DNA from: UBA11524 sp045591175
GTDB taxonomy: Bacteria; Bacillota; Clostridia; Christensenellales; Aristaeellaceae
Assembly (NCBI GenBank): GCA_045591175.1
Contig: JAZNSI010000006.1
Location: 39,294-103,293, forward strand
DNA: 64,000 bases
Direction: 5' to 3'
Shown here piece after piece: positions 7,594 through 16,810 of the stretch (positions within the stretch are counted from its first letter, which is position 1; each line of letters starts with the position of its first letter). The notes under the pieces were generated by a model that ran no database searches, was not told where the DNA came from, and was given only the letters and a program-made list of their open reading frames with translations. The translations under genes were made by a program, and so were the position numbers.

Positions 7594-9126
7594 TTAGCGC
7601 CAGTATTTTCCGTCCAATTCACGGTATTGAATGGCCTCAGCAATGTGTGCCGTTTGGATGCTGGGTGAACCTTCCAGATCCGCGATGGTACGGGCAACTT
7701 TCAGCACACGTCCATAAGCGCGCATGGACATACCCATCCGTTCCACAGCCATGTGCAGTATAGTCTCTGCCTCCGGAGTCAGCGGACAGTAACGACGCGT
7801 CAGCTTGGAGTCAAGCTGCGCATTGCAATGGATGCCGTCCTTGGCGTAGCGGGCCTGCTGGAGCTCACGAGCTTTGCGCACGCGGGCGCCAACAACCGCA
7901 GACGACTCCCCTGCCGTGCCGTTGTTGATCTCCTTGACCGGTACCGCATCCACCTCGATCTGGATGTCGATGCGATCCAGCAGCGGGCCGGACACGCGAT
8001 CCAGGTAACGACGGATCTCATGCTTGGAGCAGCGGCATTGTTTCTGCTTGCTGCCGAAAAAGCCACAGGGACAAGGATTCATGCTGGCAACAAGCATAAA
8101 ACTGGACTGATACTGCGCCTGATTCTGTACGCGGGTGACGGAAACAACCCCGTCCTCCAGCGGTTGACGCAGCGCCTCCAGCGCATTGCGGCTGAATTCA
8201 GGCAGCTCGTCCATGAAAAGTACGCCGTTGTGTGCCATGCTGACTTCGCCAGGGCGGGCATTAGAACCGCCACCGATCAGGCTGGCCACCGACGCACTGT
8301 GGTGCGGCGCACAGAAGGGACGCGTAGCCATCAGTCCACTGCCCGGCGTGAGCTTGCCGGCAATGGAGTGAATTCGGGTCGTCTCCAGTGCTTCGTCAAA
8401 GGTCAGCGGCGGCAAAATGCCCGGCAGACAACGCGCCAACATCGTTTTGCCCGAGCCCGGCACGCCGATCATCAGCATATTGTGGCCGCCAGCAGCCGCG
8501 ACCTCCAACGCACGCCGTGCGCCAAGTTGCCCCTGCACAGAGGCCATATCCATCAGGCATGTAGCAGAAGACACGATCTCCTGATAGGAGCGCTGACACT
8601 GAGCCGGGATGCGTTCCTTCCCTTTCAGGTGCATGGCGACCTGCCGTAGATGGTTGGCGGGATAAACGCGGATTCCCTGAATACACGCAACTTCTTCCGC
8701 ATTTCCTTCAGGCAGGATGACGTCAACGATACCCTGTTCGCTGGCGCTGATGACCATTGGCAGTGCACCGCGCACAGGCTGCAAAGAACCGTCCAGCGAC
8801 AGCTCGCCCAGCATCAGCGTATTGGTCAGATCCATCTGCTCCAGCTGGTTAGAGGCCATCAGCACACCCACGGCAATGGGCAGGTCAAAGGCCGGGCCTT
8901 CCTTCTTCATATCAGCAGGAGCAAGATTCACCGTCAATCGGGAAATTGGCATGGAAAACCCCGAATTCCGGATGGCTGCACCTACACGATCCCGGCTTTC
9001 CTTCACGGATGCATCCGGCAAACCGATGATCTCCAGCGCAGGCATTCCATTCGCTGCGTATACTTCTACCTTGACCGCAAAACCATTCACGCCATTCAGA
9101 CCATAGCCCAATGTACGTGCCAGCAT
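7594..9126 (-). CDS. YifB/ComM family Mg-chelatase-like AAA+ ATPase
   Basis: ComM-type proteins are hexameric AAA+ helicases that aid branch migration during natural transformation; the function in Clostridia is less clear. The 510-residue protein has the N-terminal Lon-like ChlI domain (LPDASVKESRDRV), Walker A GVPGSGKTM, Walker B VLFMDELPEF, and the Cys motif CPCGFFGSKQKQCRCS seen in the family. The start at 9126 is set by GGAGGTG 5 bases upstream; the in-frame extension to 9201 runs through the promoter. It is a single-gene unit with its own promoter and terminator. Confidence 0.93.
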   Translation of the reverse strand: MLARTLGYGLNGVNGFAVKVEVYAANGMPALEIIGLPDASVKESRDRVGAAIRNSGFSMPISRLTVNLAPADMKKEGPAFDLPIAVGVLMASNQLEQMDLTNTLMLGELSLDGSLQPVRGALPMVISASEQGIVDVILPEGNAEEVACIQGIRVYPANHLRQVAMHLKGKERIPAQCQRSYQEIVSSATCLMDMASVQGQLGARRALEVAAAGGHNMLMIGVPGSGKTMLARCLPGILPPLTFDEALETTRIHSIAGKLTPGSGLMATRPFCAPHHSASVASLIGGGSNARPGEVSMAHNGVLFMDELPEFSRNALEALRQPLEDGVVSVTRVQNQAQYQSSFMLVASMNPCPCGFFGSKQKQCRCSKHEIRRYLDRVSGPLLDRIDIQIEVDAVPVKEINNGTAGESSAVVGARVRKARELQQARYAKDGIHCNAQLDSKLTRRYCPLTPEAETILHMAVERMGMSMRAYGRVLKVARTIADLEGSPSIQTAHIAEAIQYRELDGKYWR

Positions 9127-9163
9127 GGCGGCACCTCCGTTCATTTGTTCGTCCATTGGCAAT

Positions 9164-9192
9164 ATTGTATCGCAAGTCACGTCAAATTGCAA
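9164..9192 (-). promoter_or_regulatory. Sigma-A promoter of yifB/comM
   Basis: Minus-strand TTGCAA (9187-9192), 17-bp spacer, TACAAT (9164-9169), about 35 bp before the start codon. Confidence 0.65.
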
Positions 9193-9202
9193 TGCGAACA
9201 CG

Positions 9203-9238
9203 CAAAATCCCTCCCACCGTTTGTTGCGGCGGGAGGGA
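9203..9238 (-). terminator. Terminator of the large glycosyltransferase gene
   Basis: A 12-bp stem (TCCCTCCCGCCG against CGGTGGGAGGGA with one wobble) is followed on the minus strand by ATTTTG. Confidence 0.75.
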
Positions 9239-9243
9239 CGCTT

Positions 9244-12200
9244 TTAATGGTGATACACATTGGGGAAGATCGGGATCAGCTCCAGGAAGTCGTTCAACTT
9301 GATCAGCAGATCATTGTTCCAGTAGCTGTCCAGCTTACTCAGCCAGGGATAATCTCGGACGAAATCCATCCAGGCATTCGGCGTCATCACACCGCTGGCA
9401 TACGGGAAGAGCAGGATGAACCAAATAAGACACAGCCACAGGTAGAATACACAAATCATTTTGCCCGCGCTGGGCCACTTCTGCGTCACATGATGCAGCA
9501 GCAGCGTCGTCCCCAGGATGAGGAAGGGTACGCTGGCGAAATAATGGTAAATGTATGTCCCGCGAGGTACCAGCACCCAGGGCAGGAATTGCGCCAGCAG
9601 GCCGACCAGGATGAAAGCAGGCGCAATATCCCAGTCACGGCGGAAGAGCTGCATGGTGCCTTCCTGGCCCGCAATGGCGTAGCGATGGCCCTGAGCCCAG
9701 CGGTACAGCGTGTACGCGATGCCGACAAGGCCAACACACCATACCCAGGGATTGCCGAAGCAGAAGATGGCGTAGGTCATCCCTTCCGGCTTAAAGGCAG
9801 CGGAAGCGTAGTACATGGGCGTTGCCATCACCGGCCACTCATACCAGGGCGAATAGAAGGTATGATCCATTCCCAAGCCCGGCGTACCGTGATAGGACAG
9901 CATGCTCTGCGTCTCCTGCACAAGCATTTTGAAGAAGCCAAGGATACCGTTCACCGTGCGATCCGCAAAGCGATCCACATAGGAAAGAAGGTAGATCATC
10001 ACCGGGATTGCAATGAAGAACAGCAGACACCACAGGCAAAGCACCAGCACTCGCTTGAAGCTGCCCTGTGCCCTGCGCTGGAGTATGCTGCTTTCCTCCT
10101 CAGTATACGGAGAGCCGTTCGTAAGCATACCGCCCGCCATGCGTCCCAGTCGCAGATGCCGCAGACAGGTCCAGAAGTATATTACCGCCAAGCCTATGCC
10201 TGCATACACACCGATCCACTTACTGGCCACGCCGCAGCCCATGAAGAAGCCGCTTAGGGCCAGATCCGGCAGAATCCTCCGCACATCCGTAAGTACGATG
10301 TCCCGCTGCATGAACCGTAGCATGAAGAAGCAGCTCAGCATGATGAACAGCACCGGATAGCTGTCAATGGTCGCGATGCGCGTTTGTGTGAAGTGCATGC
10401 AGTCCAGGGCCATCAGCAGCATGGCGATGCAAGCCATATCCGTGCGCTTCGTCAGCTGCTTGGCCAGCAGATACATTGCCGGCAGCATCAGGATGCCGCA
10501 CAGCGCACCCGCAAAGCGCCAGCCAAAGGGCGTCATGCCGAAAAGCCCAACAAACCAACCCATGATGATCTTCCCCAGCGGCGGATGCGTCCACTCGTAT
10601 ACGGTAGAATCGTTGAGCAGCTCGTAAGCCGTGCGGGCGTGGTAGATCTCATCAAAGTAGGTGGAATTCCACCAACCGGGCTCGCCTTCCAGGGTATCTT
10701 GTTCGTCGAAGAGATTCGCGGGGTCGGTATAGTAAGGCGATTCTGAATTTTCATTAATCCGGCCAATGACAGCAACACCAGGAATCACATTTCCCTGCGC
10801 ATCCTTGAAGATGATTTCGTTGATGATCAGTCCCACCTGTTTGGGATCAATGCGCACATAACGTCCCGAGAGCTTCTGCACATCCGCAAAATCAGATGCG
10901 GAGACAAAGGTCGGCTTTCCGTTGGTGGTGTAGCTGGGGTTGAGGTACTTCCACTGGAAGCACTGTCCTTCCGCCATCTGCGCAGGATACTCCTGCGACC
11001 AGCCCTCGCCCTCCACGTCATCGCTTACAGCAACAGCGAAATTGCTGTAGCTGACCTGGCAGAAGTACAGCATACTGAAATCGTCATAATGCTGCCCCAG
11101 GTCAATGGTGACATACTCGTCATACGCAGAGGATTTCCATGGATTCTGCGGCGCCTTTGTCGAGCCAAGTGTCGTCAGCGTCACAATCGCATAGATCACC
11201 GTAACGATAAGCATCAGCAGCCCATCGCGCCGCGTAAGTCCGAGCTTCGCATCACCCTGATAATTCAGGGGGCTGCAGGGCGCTTTCTCGTATTTCTGCA
11301 CCGGAACAACCGTTTCACCGAGGGTCGGCGCCAGTTTTTGCGGGCATTCTTCCACACAAACGCGATGGCACAGCCATACGCTGACCAATGTGAAGGTTGC
11401 ATTCAATACAGACAGGATATTGGCGAGGGTGGTATTGTCCGCATTCAGGTGCCCCATTGCAGATCCGAGGCGCAGCGAGTTGTCAAGAATGATCCCCTCG
11501 TTGATGAACAACACGCAGGATGCTCCAATCAGCAAACCGAAAATGCGCCGATCGCGGCGAATCGCATAGGCCATGCCCAGCAGGAAGATCGCCGGGAAGA
11601 GATATCGCTCGTGCATCTTGATGCCGAACACATACAGCAGCAGGAAAATCACTGCGCCGCAAAGGGGCAAATTCTGCAGTTTTCCGGACCGGATAAACAT
11701 CGGCAGCACGATCACGAACGCCATAGACATGGTGAACCAGCCCAGCAGTGTCCAGTTGCAGCCGATGATCGCCAGCGCCAAATACGCAACCGCATAGAGG
11801 AGCAGCAAAGCAGGTTCAACAAACCATGCCCGCACCTTTCCGCGCTGCTGGTACGTCAAATAAGCAGTCCATGCGAGGGAGAACAGCAGGAAGAACAGCA
11901 CAACGCCGGTGGAGGCAGAGTTCTCAATGCCGTCCCAGTTCGCGCCAGCCAGGTAGTAAATATTGGCCGTGTTGACCGTCGCATGATTGTAGGAGCTGAG
12001 GGTCTCGATATACTGTTCGATCAGCCAAATCGGCGACTCCTGATTCGGACTGAATGGCAGTACGACCGCTAGGAACACAAGCACCGACAGAAGTAATCCG
12101 ATTCCCAGGTCCTTCACAACTTTGCTGCCGCGTCGCACCCAGACAGCGCGAAGTGCTTTCAAAACCGCGCTAAGAACAATCGCTTGACCAGTATGCCCTT

Positions 12201-13587
12201 CGCTTCCTTCCCGGCTGCTTTTCTTGTCGTCTGGAACGGCAATCTGCACAATTTCCATAACGATCGCCACAAGCCCCAGGAAACCCAGCATCAGTGACTG
12301 TGGCTTCACAAGGATAGCCAGTACGTACAACGGCAGCACCAGCATCCATTTACGGTGCATCGCAAAATACGCCACCAGCATCAGCAGCATGCACAGCACG
12401 CTGTCGATCTGGCACCAGGCAGCACTGTTGAGGAAGGTTGCCGGGTTGAATGCGAAGATCACGGCAAGTATGCCAGCCTGGCGGCGGCTGGATTCATTGT
12501 CAACAGCCAGCCGGTAGATCAGCATCGCAGCGATCAAATCACAGGCCATCGGGATCAGCTTATGCACGAAGGCAGCCGACACAACGCCACCGAGAGCCCT
12601 CGCAAGCAGCCCGTTTGCGCCCATGATATAGATATAGCCGGGAGTGTAATCGCACCAGTTGGATTGATAGAACATTGCTGGGCCCACGTTCATCATGGTG
12701 TTTCCCCAGGCGGTGAAGCAGTTCACATCCACCTGGTAGCCGTCAACGTTCAGCGCAACAATGATGCGTGCCAAACCAGCCAATACGATTCCCGCAATCG
12801 CAAACAGCGGCATACCGCGAGCATGCCCCTTACGCTCAGCAAGCTCACGCAAGGCTTCTTCGCGCCGGTCAAGCTGCATATGCCGAAGCAGCCAGAGGGA
12901 AACAGCTGCATATACACAGCCGATCACGATCAGCCAGGGCCAGAAGGGCGCAGCAACACTTTGCTCAGTCGCCGCAGCGCCCACATTCGGATTGGCTGCC
13001 TGCTTGATGGTGTACCATGCGTCAATAACTGGATCCCCCTGCAGCTCGGTGACCTTCTCCAACGCGATATCATCGAATGATGCACGGCCCTGGCTCTCGC
13101 CGCTGTATCCGCCCACGCGGACAAAGACCGTCAGCTCTTTCTGGTCGCTGTCTGTACGGCCGTAGGTTTCAATGTAGCGCCATTCGCCATTTGTTTCGTA
13201 TACGCTCTCGGAAAAGACATACACGCCGCCAATAGACAGATTTGCGGCATGGCCCGCATCAAGAATATCATCCGCGAGAATCCAGCCGGACAAGCGGTAA
13301 GTAGTGTTGGGCTCTACCTCGACGGTTTGAGCAAAGCGGGCGTCATTCATGTCGTAGTTTTCCACGACAACGGCATATTGGCCGGAATGAGCTTCCTCCG
13401 ACACGGCAAAATTGGATATTCCCGCGCGGGTGATATAGGCTTCCGTCGTCCAGTCAAGGGGCATCCCCTCAGTTCCCAGCTCCTCAAAGCCAGGATTTTT
13501 GAGCAGGTTAACGGATTCCTCCGAAATTGCCGCGGAGGATACAAGCAGCATCGCCGCACATATCAGCAGCAGAAGTCGCCTGAGCAA
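9244..13587 (-). CDS. Giant tandem GT-C glycosyltransferase (GT39/PMT type) with exported sugar-binding-like domains
   Basis: The 1447-residue membrane protein appears to hold two glycosyltransferases. A signal peptide is followed by a CBM-like domain (about 25-190, beginning NLLKNPGFEE). A multi-helix GT-C domain covers about 200-740. A discoidin-like external segment (about 800-940) leads to a second domain of protein O-mannosyltransferase type, with the catalytic Asp-Glu pair in STYFDEIYHAR, then THPPLGK. Such enzymes use polyprenyl-phosphate sugars to glycosylate exported proteins or cell-wall polymers. The start is TTG at 13587, preceded by GAGGTG; an ATG at 13551 would cut the signal peptide. 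It lies 51 bases after yraN and may be read from the rbgA operon. Confidence 0.85.
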   Translation of the reverse strand: MLRRLLLLICAAMLLVSSAAISEESVNLLKNPGFEELGTEGMPLDWTTEAYITRAGISNFAVSEEAHSGQYAVVVENYDMNDARFAQTVEVEPNTTYRLSGWILADDILDAGHAANLSIGGVYVFSESVYETNGEWRYIETYGRTDSDQKELTVFVRVGGYSGESQGRASFDDIALEKVTELQGDPVIDAWYTIKQAANPNVGAAATEQSVAAPFWPWLIVIGCVYAAVSLWLLRHMQLDRREEALRELAERKGHARGMPLFAIAGIVLAGLARIIVALNVDGYQVDVNCFTAWGNTMMNVGPAMFYQSNWCDYTPGYIYIMGANGLLARALGGVVSAAFVHKLIPMACDLIAAMLIYRLAVDNESSRRQAGILAVIFAFNPATFLNSAAWCQIDSVLCMLLMLVAYFAMHRKWMLVLPLYVLAILVKPQSLMLGFLGLVAIVMEIVQIAVPDDKKSSREGSEGHTGQAIVLSAVLKALRAVWVRRGSKVVKDLGIGLLLSVLVFLAVVLPFSPNQESPIWLIEQYIETLSSYNHATVNTANIYYLAGANWDGIENSASTGVVLFFLLFSLAWTAYLTYQQRGKVRAWFVEPALLLLYAVAYLALAIIGCNWTLLGWFTMSMAFVIVLPMFIRSGKLQNLPLCGAVIFLLLYVFGIKMHERYLFPAIFLLGMAYAIRRDRRIFGLLIGASCVLFINEGIILDNSLRLGSAMGHLNADNTTLANILSVLNATFTLVSVWLCHRVCVEECPQKLAPTLGETVVPVQKYEKAPCSPLNYQGDAKLGLTRRDGLLMLIVTVIYAIVTLTTLGSTKAPQNPWKSSAYDEYVTIDLGQHYDDFSMLYFCQVSYSNFAVAVSDDVEGEGWSQEYPAQMAEGQCFQWKYLNPSYTTNGKPTFVSASDFADVQKLSGRYVRIDPKQVGLIINEIIFKDAQGNVIPGVAVIGRINENSESPYYTDPANLFDEQDTLEGEPGWWNSTYFDEIYHARTAYELLNDSTVYEWTHPPLGKIIMGWFVGLFGMTPFGWRFAGALCGILMLPAMYLLAKQLTKRTDMACIAMLLMALDCMHFTQTRIATIDSYPVLFIMLSCFFMLRFMQRDIVLTDVRRILPDLALSGFFMGCGVASKWIGVYAGIGLAVIYFWTCLRHLRLGRMAGGMLTNGSPYTEEESSILQRRAQGSFKRVLVLCLWCLLFFIAIPVMIYLLSYVDRFADRTVNGILGFFKMLVQETQSMLSYHGTPGLGMDHTFYSPWYEWPVMATPMYYASAAFKPEGMTYAIFCFGNPWVWCVGLVGIAYTLYRWAQGHRYAIAGQEGTMQLFRRDWDIAPAFILVGLLAQFLPWVLVPRGTYIYHYFASVPFLILGTTLLLHHVTQKWPSAGKMICVFYLWLCLIWFILLFPYASGVMTPNAWMDFVRDYPWLSKLDSYWNNDLLIKLNDFLELIPIFPNVYHH

Positions 13588-13638
13588 ATGTGATCACCTC
13601 AATAACAAGTACTCTCGACGGGCAAAGCCCCTTTTGTG

Positions 13639-13989
13639 TCACTCCGCCGCCATGAAGGCATTGGGAACATGCACGACGCCATCGCGTGTGATCTCAACAA
13701 CGTCAAAACGAACAGGATGCTCCATCCATTCATTCCGGGCGAGGAAAGCCAGCGCCGCATGGGTCATTCTCCGCTGTTTTGCAGGCGTAACAGCCAGGAG
13801 GCCCATCCCTGCCCTTGCGCCCGGACGAGCCTTGACCTCGACAAAAACAACGTATGCCCCATCCTGCATGATCAGGTCGATCTCTCCATCTTCCGCACGA
13901 AACCGACGGGCGATGGTCGTCATCCCCTGCCTTTGAAGATACGCCTCAGCACATGCTTCGCCATTCAGGCCTGATTCAAACTGTTTCAT
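13639..13989 (-). CDS. YraN family (UPF0102) nuclease-fold protein
   Basis: The 116-residue protein fits the usual YraN length. The restriction-endonuclease-like core is visible as GEIDLIMQDG and VFVEVKAR, with GLNGEACAEAYL at the N-terminus; these carry the family's conserved acidic and Lys residues. Function in cells is unproven. Its start lies inside the end of rnhB (14-base overlap), an arrangement common in bacteria and a sign of translational coupling. Confidence 0.92.
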   Translation of the reverse strand: MKQFESGLNGEACAEAYLQRQGMTTIARRFRAEDGEIDLIMQDGAYVVFVEVKARPGARAGMGLLAVTPAKQRRMTHAALAFLARNEWMEHPVRFDVVEITRDGVVHVPNAFMAAE

Positions 13990-14596
13990 CGCAGAAATTC
14001 CGGATAAAGCTGCGCCGGTGCGCAGGACAAGGCCCGATAGCCTTCAGGGCTGCGATGTGCTCGGGGGTGCCGTAGCCCTTATTGCGGGCAAAACCGTATT
14101 CCGGATACTGCTTGTCAAGCTCAATCAGCTGCCTGTCACGGGTGACTTTTGCCACAATGCTGGCCGCTGCGATCGCATAGGAATTCGCGTCGCCCTTGAT
14201 TATGGCAACCTCTTGCCCGTTGAGCCCCAGCCCCGTAACCGCATCAATCAGGAAGACGTCCGCAGGAACCTGTGCCGCTGCTTCGCGCATTGCTTTCTTG
14301 GTGGCTTCCAGGATGTTGATCCGGTCAATCTCCTCAGGGCTTGCCTGACCGATGCCGACATACAGGGCGTTTGCCATAATCTCCTCGTACACCTTTTCAC
14401 GGCGCATCTCGGAGAGCTTCTTGCTGTCATCGATCCATGGCAAGACAGGCTTTTGGGGCATCACAACACAAGCAGTGACCACATTGCCGGCCAGTGGACC
14501 GCGGCCGACCTCATCAATGCCAGCCACTACACCGATGTACTGTGCATCATTGTCCAGCAGCATCTGCGCATGGGCAAGGCGGTCAATCTTCGCCAT
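13976..14596 (-). CDS. rnhB: Ribonuclease HII
   Basis: RNase HII cleaves RNA in RNA-DNA hybrids and removes single ribonucleotides from DNA. The 206-residue protein has the catalytic motif GIDEVGRGPLAG and later acidic residues in FLIDAVTGL, plus the SIVAKVTRD motif. GGAGG lies 6 bases before the start. It overlaps both rbgA upstream and yraN downstream, forming a three-gene operon. Confidence 0.97.
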   Translation of the reverse strand: MAKIDRLAHAQMLLDNDAQYIGVVAGIDEVGRGPLAGNVVTACVVMPQKPVLPWIDDSKKLSEMRREKVYEEIMANALYVGIGQASPEEIDRINILEATKKAMREAAAQVPADVFLIDAVTGLGLNGQEVAIIKGDANSYAIAAASIVAKVTRDRQLIELDKQYPEYGFARNKGYGTPEHIAALKAIGPCPAHRRSFIRNFCDETV

Positions 14597-15500
14597 GTTC
14601 TTCCTCCTTGGTGGCTTCGGCAGGCTTTTCAGCGCCTGGAATCGTCAGGCGCGGACGGGGCTTCTGCGGCGTTTCCAGCGTGATGCGCCCCAGCTTGCCT
14701 GCGCGGAATTCATCCAGCACCACGTAGCAGCAGCGATCATAGTCGCAGATACCGCCCTTCATCAGGAAACCGCGGCCACGGCAAACCGCCTCCATCAGCT
14801 CCTCCCCACGGAGAGTGGGATCCTTGATCCGGAAGCGTTCCATCACCTGCTCCGGCTTCACTGCCAGCATATCCTGCAGCAGATGAATAGTCAGCATTGC
14901 CAAATCGACGACATCGTCCTTCACCGTGCCGATATAGCACAGGCGACGTGCCGCAAGCTGATCATCCAGTCGCGGCCACAGAAGGCCGGGCGTATCCAGA
15001 ATATCCAGGTAAGGCGTAATACGCACCCATTGATTGGAGCGCGTCACACCGGGGCGATCACCTGTCTTGGCGACACCGCTGCCATGCAGCTTGTTGGTAA
15101 AGGTGCTCTTGCCCACATTGGGTACGCCAACGACCATGGCCTTCACCGTCTTTCGGACGCCTTTCGCCAGTGCACGCTCCACAGTTTCCTTGGCGGCTCG
15201 CTCGATGACCGCCAGCGCGTCCTTTGCCTTGCCATTGGCCGCATTATAGGGGGCGCAGTCAATCCCCTGACCGCGGAAATAGTTCAGCCATGCGCTGGTC
15301 GCCGCCTGATCCGCCAGGTCTGCCTTATTCAGCAGCAAAACGCGCTTTTTACCGGCGATTAGCTTATCTAAATCCGGATTACGGGAGGAATAGGGCAAGC
15401 GTGCATCGCACAGCTCTACGACCACATCTACACGGCTCAGCTGCTCCTGCAGCTGCCGCTTGGTTTTCGCCATGTGTCCAGGATACCAGTTAATGTCCAT
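14583..15500 (-). CDS. rbgA: Ribosome biogenesis GTPase RbgA (YlqF)
   Basis: RbgA is a circularly permuted GTPase needed for late assembly of the 50S subunit. The order of motifs shows the permutation: G4 (NKADLAD) comes first, then G1 (GVPNVGKSTF) and G3 (DTPGLLWP). The N-terminus INWYPGHMAKTKR is a family signature, and the 305-residue length is a little above the B. subtilis protein. The start at 15500 follows GAGGTG; an upstream in-frame ATG at 15560 is rejected. It leads the rbgA-rnhB-yraN operon. Confidence 0.95.
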   Translation of the reverse strand: MDINWYPGHMAKTKRQLQEQLSRVDVVVELCDARLPYSSRNPDLDKLIAGKKRVLLLNKADLADQAATSAWLNYFRGQGIDCAPYNAANGKAKDALAVIERAAKETVERALAKGVRKTVKAMVVGVPNVGKSTFTNKLHGSGVAKTGDRPGVTRSNQWVRITPYLDILDTPGLLWPRLDDQLAARRLCYIGTVKDDVVDLAMLTIHLLQDMLAVKPEQVMERFRIKDPTLRGEELMEAVCRGRGFLMKGGICDYDRCCYVVLDEFRAGKLGRITLETPQKPRPRLTIPGAEKPAEATKEEEHGED

Positions 15501-15566
15501 ATCTACACCTCGGTGGTTATCTGTCGTTTTCATCGGTGCTGAACATGCAGATGCATACAAAACACC

Positions 15567-15594
15567 ACTATATTATCATACCACGAATCGCCAA
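15567..15594 (-). promoter_or_regulatory. Probable promoter of rbgA-rnhB-yraN
   Basis: Minus-strand TTGGCG (15589-15594), 16-bp spacer, TATAGT (15567-15572). An overlapping TATGAT slightly upstream is another possible -10. Confidence 0.5.
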
Positions 15595-15747
15595 AAAATA
15601 AAAGTCGTTTTCAAGAATTCACGACTTCTTTACAATCGCATTGTACTGCTTTTGACTTCGTTACAAATAGGGGTAGAAAAAAGGCGCTGAATGTCGTATA
15701 ATGTAAAAGGCAGAATGCTTGATTCTTGAAGCAAAGGAGGCATACGC

Positions 15748-16047
15748 ATGCAGCAAAAGCAACCCGAACGGTACTATCCTGAGTACCAGCAGCCCACCAG
15801 CTATCGCTTTGCGAGCAATCGTCCTGCCTCACAGCAGCCGATGCCATCGGACGTTCCGCACGCACAGGCCAAGCACCGCCAGAAGGATGGAAAACCCCGC
15901 CGTCGCCGCCGCATTTTCACGCTGTGGAATCTGTTTGCTGTTATCGGCATCATCACGGTCATTATCGAAGCAATCCGCTATGTAATCATTCCGCTGCTGG
16001 TGATGCTTGAACCCTGGCTTGAAAAGCTGATGGGAGGCGTGTTATGA
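15748..16047 (+). CDS. Small single-helix membrane protein of unknown function
   Basis: The 99-residue protein has a polar, Gln/Pro-rich N-terminal half (about 1-48), a basic patch (KPRRRRR) and one membrane helix at about 57-88. I do not recognise a family. AAAGGAGG lies 7 bases before the start and a TATAAT box at 15697-15702 may be its -10. Its stop overlaps the start of the next gene by four bases, so the two are probably made together. The basic patch suggests the N-terminus stays in the cytoplasm. Confidence 0.75.
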   Translation: MQQKQPERYYPEYQQPTSYRFASNRPASQQPMPSDVPHAQAKHRQKDGKPRRRRRIFTLWNLFAVIGIITVIIEAIRYVIIPLLVMLEPWLEKLMGGVL

Positions 16048-16667
16048 AGCACCTTCTCAAATGGCTGGCAAAAATCGCCGCAACGGTGATCACCATTGCT
16101 TTGCTGATCATCTTTTTCCCCCATATTTCCCGCTTCGCCAGGGAATTGATGCCGGATGAAGCCGGCAGTGCAATTCGCGCCCGGGCTGTGCTGGAAACCC
16201 GCCTGAGCGATTCTGCGCGTCTTGAAACGATGCTGGCAGAAGAAGACGGCCTGCTGGAGTACGACATTAAAGCCGCTTTCATCGGTTCAGTGGCAAAAAT
16301 CACCGTCAGCTATACCTACAAGGGCTCCTTTGGCATCGACTTGCAGAAAGTCACTGTGCAGATGACGGATGACCACACCCTGCTCTGCACGCTTCCCCTG
16401 CCAGAACTGCTTCAGGATGATTTGGTGACCAAGGAAATGTTCGCCGATGATTTCTGGTATCCCGGTTTCACAAAGGATGATTACAACCGGCTATTGACAG
16501 AGGAACAGGCGCATTGCCGGGAGAAATTCCTCAGCGGCAGTCAGTATGATGACTTGCTCAGGCGCAGCCAGGCTGCTTTTGAGAAGACGGTGTCATCCTG
16601 GCTTGCCGAGACCGGAACAGCGCCGCAAATTCTCTGCCAGTGGGCAACTTACCCACCTGATAATTGA
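16044..16667 (+). CDS. DUF4230-like membrane-anchored protein
   Basis: The 207-residue protein has an N-terminal membrane helix (about 8-26) and an exported domain resembling DUF4230, with the pattern AVLETRLSDSARLETM followed by a beta-rich part (GSVAKITVSYTYKGSFGIDL). The function of the family is not known. GGGAGG precedes the start and the gene overlaps the small membrane protein upstream (ATGA). A terminator follows at once. Confidence 0.7.
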   Translation: MKHLLKWLAKIAATVITIALLIIFFPHISRFARELMPDEAGSAIRARAVLETRLSDSARLETMLAEEDGLLEYDIKAAFIGSVAKITVSYTYKGSFGIDLQKVTVQMTDDHTLLCTLPLPELLQDDLVTKEMFADDFWYPGFTKDDYNRLLTEEQAHCREKFLSGSQYDDLLRRSQAAFEKTVSSWLAETGTAPQILCQWATYPPDN

Positions 16668-16676
16668 CTGCTCAAT

Positions 16677-16718
16677 AAGGAATCATCCTGCTTTGCTACG
16701 GGTGATTCCTTCGATTTT
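16677..16718 (+). terminator. Terminator of the small membrane protein pair
   Basis: A 12-bp stem (AAGGAATCATCC against GGGTGATTCCTT) with an 11-base loop is followed by CGATTTT. Confidence 0.8.
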
Positions 16719-16728
16719 ACATAAATAC

Positions 16729-16756
16729 TTGACAAAAACATCAACGAGAGTATAAT
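16729..16756 (+). promoter_or_regulatory. Sigma-A promoter of argCJBD
   Basis: TTGACA (16729-16734), 16-bp spacer, TATAAT (16751-16756), about 55 bp before argC. Confidence 0.85.
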
Positions 16757-16765
16757 ATATGCATA

Positions 16766-16788
16766 TTTATACGTTTCTTGCGTATAAA
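16766..16788. promoter_or_regulatory. Operator-like dyad before argC, ArgR candidate
   Basis: TTTATACG (16766-16773) and CGTATAAA (16781-16788) form a perfect inverted repeat with a 7-bp centre, just downstream of the expected start of transcription. The A/T-rich composition resembles sites bound by ArgR/AhrC, but no exact ARG box is claimed. Confidence 0.45.
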
Positions 16789-16810
16789 TCAAACATTTGG
16801 AGGAAAAACA

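Noticed and set aside
8650..10257. A 535-residue plus-strand frame across yifB and the glycosyltransferase
   Set aside because: It spans two well-supported minus-strand genes and their terminator, with no signals of its own.
16677..16810. Possible T-box riboswitch before argC
   Set aside because: The region is too short and no T-box sequence or specifier stem is seen; the hairpin belongs to the upstream gene's terminator.
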